NCBI GenBank assembly: GCA_035513995.1
Contig: DATKBL010000063.1
Location: forward strand, 1-15,972
Direction of reading: 5' to 3'
From: DASUTW01 sp035513995
GTDB taxonomy: Bacteria > Actinomycetota > UBA4738 > CALAEC01
Length of the DNA stretch: 15,972 nt
Every line of letters begins with the position of its first letter. Position 1 is the stretch's first letter. The translations under genes and the position numbers were made by a program. The notes under the pieces were generated by a model. That model was not told the DNA's origin and did no database searches. It saw nothing but the letters and a program-made list of their open reading frames with translations. Of this stretch, positions 13,559 to 15,972 are shown piece by piece.

Positions 13559-13564
13559 TAGGAT
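13559..13564 (+). promoter_or_regulatory. -10 element (TAGGAT) for the leaderless debranching-enzyme gene
   Basis: TAGGAT is followed by 6 nt and then GTG at 13571, with no Shine-Dalgarno sequence before that GTG. The spacing matches the other leaderless starts in the window. Confidence 0.6.
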
Positions 13565-13570
13565 GACCCC

Positions 13571-15700
13571 GTGCCCAGGCCCCCGGCGACCGTGGACATC
13601 CGGGAGGTCCAGGTCATCAAGCACGACCGGACCTTCTTCGTCTCGAACCGATTCGGGGACGTCCCCGAGGGCAACACCGCCGCGCTCGGGCTCTACGACG
13701 CGGACACGCGGTTCCTGTCGCGGCTCGAGCTGACGCTGAACCAGCTCCGGCCTCTCCTGCTCCACTCCTCGACCGAGAAGAACTACTCGCAGATCGTCGA
13801 GCTCGCCTACCCCGTGCGCCACATGCTCCAGGCGGGGTCCGAGCGGCAGGACAACATCTCGCTCCAGCGCAGGCGCGTTCTGTCCGGGAGCCTGTTCGAG
13901 GGGATGCGGGTCCGGAACTTCGGCCTCAAGGACCGCCGCATCCGTCTCAGCATCTCCTTCGGCGCGGACTTCCTCGACATCTTCGAGGTGCGCGGGCTCG
14001 ACCGGGAGAAGCGGGGGGAGATGCGGCCGCCGCGGGTGGAGCGCAACAAGGTCGTCCTCGGCTACCGGGGCCTCGACGGGGTGCTGCGGACGACCACGCT
14101 GCGGTTCTCGCCCGCGCCCGACGAGGTGAGCGAGACCGAGGCGTCGTTCGACATCGAGCTCGGGGCGGGGGAGACGGCGGAGGTCACCCTCGAGGTGGTG
14201 CCCGAGATCGGCGGGGTCTCCCCGCCGCGTCGGTCGATGCGCGAGGTCGAGCAGGACCTGGAGCGCGAGTACACCTCGTGGCGGAAGCGTGCCACGCGGT
14301 TCCGGGCGAGCAGCAGCCAGCTCTCGGCCTTCCTCGACCGGGCCGTGCTCGACCTTCGGATGCTCACCTCCAGCGACGAGAACGGGACGCGCCACATCGA
14401 TGGCGGGGTCCCCTGGTACTCGGCGCTCTTCGGGCGGGACTCGCTCATCACCGCGTACCAGGCCCTGACGGTGGGCCCGCAGCTCGCGTGGGACACGCTG
14501 CGGCGGCTGGCGGCCCTCCAGGGGAAGGTCGACGACCCTTGGCGAGAGGAGGAGCCGGGGAAGATCCTCCACGAGCTGCGCGTGGGCGAGCTCGCCGGAG
14601 CCGGGGAGATCCCGCACACGCCCTACTACGGCTCGATCGACGCGACGCCGCTCTGGCTGATCGTCCTGGTGGCCGCCTACCGCTGGACGGGCGACCGGGA
14701 GGCGCTCCGGGAGCTGTGGCCGAACGCGCTCGCCGCCCTCCGCTGGATCGACGAGCACGGGGACCGCGACGGCGACGGGTACGTGGAGTACGAGCGAAGA
14801 TCGCCGCGGGGCCTCGACAACCAGGGATGGAAGGACTCCTGGGACGGCATCCCGTGGCCGGACGGCACCCCGGTCGATCCTCCCATCGCCCTCGTCGAGG
14901 TCCAGGGGTACGTCTACCAGGCGAAGACCCTCATGGCGCCGCTCGCGCGCGAGATGGGCGACGAGGAGCTGGCGCGGCGGCTCGAGCGAGAGGCCGCCGA
15001 GCTGAAGGAGCGCTTCAACCGTGACTTCTGGCTGGAGGACGTGGGGTACTTCGCGCTCGCGCTCGACGGGGAGAAGCGCCGGGTGCCCACGGTCACCTCC
15101 AACCCGGGCCACTGCCTCTGGTCGCGCATCGTGGACGACCGACTCGCCCCGCACGTCGCCAAGCGCCTGCTCGAGCCGGGGCTCTCCTCGGGGTGGGGGA
15201 TCCGGACCCTCTCCTCACGACACCGGGCGTTCGACCCGATCGGCTACCACACGGGGACGATCTGGCCGCACGACAACTCCCTGATCGCCCAGGGCCTCAA
15301 AAGGTACGGCTTCGACGCCGAGGCGCAGCAGGTGCTCGACCAGCTGATCGCCGCGGGCGCGTACTTCCCCTACTCGAGGTACCCGGAGCTATTCTGCGGG
15401 TTCGCCGCCGACGAGGTCCCGGTGCCGGTCCAGTACCCGGTCGCGTGCCGGCCGCAGGCGTGGGCGTCGGCGACGCCGCTGCTGATGGTTCGCGCCTACG
15501 GCGGTCTGTCGGCGGACTCGGCGCGAGGCGCGCTCACGGTCGTGCGTCCGGGATTGCCCTCGTGGCTCGACAGTGTGGAGCTGCGCGGGATGCGCGTCGG
15601 GGATACACGCCTCGATCTCGCCTTCGTCAATAGCGACGGCGTGACGGCCGTCCAGGTCTCCCGCAAGGAGGGCGATCTGGAGGTGGTGATCCGCCAGTGA
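13571..15700 (+). CDS. Glycogen debranching-type amylo-alpha-1,6-glucosidase
   Basis: The 709-residue protein has an N-terminal beta-sandwich domain of the glycogen-debranching N-terminal type (about residues 12-230: DRTFFVSNRFGDVP, LYDADTRFLSRLELTLN). An (alpha/alpha)6 barrel follows (about 255-650) with WYSALFGRDSLITAYQAL near 281, DNQGWKDSWDGIPWPDG near 415 (acidic residues of the active site), GYVYQAKTLM, and GYHTGTIWPHDNSLIAQGL near 558. A small beta domain closes it. It should remove alpha-1,6 branches from glycogen or a related alpha-glucan in the cytosol; glucosylglycerol or trehalose-like substrates are possible. The start is GTG, leaderless after TAGGAT. It ends directly against the convergent zinc-ribbon gene. 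Confidence 0.9.
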   Translation: MPRPPATVDIREVQVIKHDRTFFVSNRFGDVPEGNTAALGLYDADTRFLSRLELTLNQLRPLLLHSSTEKNYSQIVELAYPVRHMLQAGSERQDNISLQRRRVLSGSLFEGMRVRNFGLKDRRIRLSISFGADFLDIFEVRGLDREKRGEMRPPRVERNKVVLGYRGLDGVLRTTTLRFSPAPDEVSETEASFDIELGAGETAEVTLEVVPEIGGVSPPRRSMREVEQDLEREYTSWRKRATRFRASSSQLSAFLDRAVLDLRMLTSSDENGTRHIDGGVPWYSALFGRDSLITAYQALTVGPQLAWDTLRRLAALQGKVDDPWREEEPGKILHELRVGELAGAGEIPHTPYYGSIDATPLWLIVLVAAYRWTGDREALRELWPNALAALRWIDEHGDRDGDGYVEYERRSPRGLDNQGWKDSWDGIPWPDGTPVDPPIALVEVQGYVYQAKTLMAPLAREMGDEELARRLEREAAELKERFNRDFWLEDVGYFALALDGEKRRVPTVTSNPGHCLWSRIVDDRLAPHVAKRLLEPGLSSGWGIRTLSSRHRAFDPIGYHTGTIWPHDNSLIAQGLKRYGFDAEAQQVLDQLIAAGAYFPYSRYPELFCGFAADEVPVPVQYPVACRPQAWASATPLLMVRAYGGLSADSARGALTVVRPGLPSWLDSVELRGMRVGDTRLDLAFVNSDGVTAVQVSRKEGDLEVVIRQ

Positions 15701-15907
15701 TCAAGCGTACCGACCGCAATGGGTGCAGCGGTACCAGGTGCCTTCGGCCTCCAGCGTGAACACGGCCCGCTCGCCGCACTGCGCGCAGACGCGCCGCTGA
15801 CGCCCGCGTCCGAGGGCTTCATCGCCCGATCCCCCGGTCCGCGCGAGGGCACGGAGGTAGGACCGGAGCATGTCGGGCTCTCTGAGCTGCTCTGCGGTGC
15901 TCGCCAT
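15701..15907 (-). CDS. Small zinc-ribbon protein of unknown function
   Basis: The 68-residue protein has a basic, helical N-terminal half (LRSYLRALARTG) and a C-terminal zinc ribbon, C-A-Q-C-G followed by YRC-T-H-C-G, with about 17 residues between the two CxxC knuckles. Two CxxC pairs could hold one zinc ion. Such small ribbons often bind nucleic acid or protein; no function can be given. I chose the ATG at 15907 because AAGGAGG (15917-15923) lies 9 nt upstream; the in-frame GTG at 15916 touches that site and is unlikely. A TACAAC at 15941-15946 on the minus strand is a possible weak -10. Confidence 0.75.
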   Translation of the reverse strand: MASTAEQLREPDMLRSYLRALARTGGSGDEALGRGRQRRVCAQCGERAVFTLEAEGTWYRCTHCGRYA

Positions 15908-15972
15908 CTCGCTCACCCTCCTTCCCGTTAGCGCAAGGGGGTTGTACCCACCGATCGGCGGCGATGAACCCG

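Noticed and set aside
11910..13733. 607-codon open frame on the plus strand
   Set aside because: It is antisense to gpsA, dsrE-like and tusA-like genes, each with recognisable motifs.
13439..15154. 571-codon open frame on the minus strand
   Set aside because: It is antisense to the debranching-enzyme gene and shows no domain.
15916..15972. Start of a further plus-strand gene at the ATG near 15964
   Set aside because: Only three codons are visible before the window ends; nothing supports it.

Overview
This is a GC-rich, very densely packed chromosomal window. I read 19 protein genes in six runs of alternating strand, with no intergenic gap above about 75 bases. I see no RNA gene, mobile element or CRISPR array. 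An F420-type luciferase-like oxidoreductase, a class II GlpX bisphosphatase, a FlK-type thioesterase, an ECF sigma/anti-sigma pair and a leaderless promoter style (TANNNT 6-9 nt before the start codon) together suggest an uncultured actinobacterium. A Chloroflexota relative is the main alternative. This placement is inference.

Layout. A truncated FlK-type thioesterase runs off the left edge (minus). Divergent from it is a plus-strand chain, 410-4806: an 8-TM membrane protein, a CPBP-family membrane protein, a duplicated PNPOx-fold protein, an SRPBCC protein, a PAP2 phosphatase and lgt. The first five are joined by start/stop overlaps or a 1-base gap, and lgt has its own leaderless promoter. 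Most of these are membrane or envelope proteins. lgt converges on mrp (minus), an Fe-S carrier ATPase, and the two genes share a CTAG that encodes both stops. mrp diverges from a plus-strand operon (5971-8014) encoding a SufR/COG2345-like regulator with a C-terminal cysteine cluster, an ECF sigma factor and its zinc-binding membrane anti-sigma factor. A shared, nearly symmetric -10 lies between mrp and this operon.

Next is a leaderless plus operon, 8048-10622: an NDP-sugar pyrophosphorylase-like protein with a left-handed beta-helix tail, an LLM-family oxidoreductase and a stand-alone HARE-HTH protein. It converges on a minus-strand series, 13511-10601: tusA-like, dsrE-like, gpsA, glpX and an alkyltransferase-like DNA repair protein. 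gpsA has its own leaderless promoter. Divergent from tusA is a leaderless glycogen-debranching/amylo-alpha-1,6-glucosidase gene (13571-15700). It ends directly against a small zinc-ribbon gene on the minus strand.

Themes: lipid and envelope work (GpsA, Lgt, PAP2, sugar nucleotide); storage-carbon metabolism (debranching enzyme, GlpX); and Fe-S/sulfur handling with stress signalling (Mrp, Cys-cluster regulator, ECF pair, TusA/DsrE). The most interesting candidates are the Fe-S-sensor/ECF/Mrp locus, the two symmetric bidirectional promoters, and several enzymes with changed signature residues (Lgt, CPBP, TusA, ATL).
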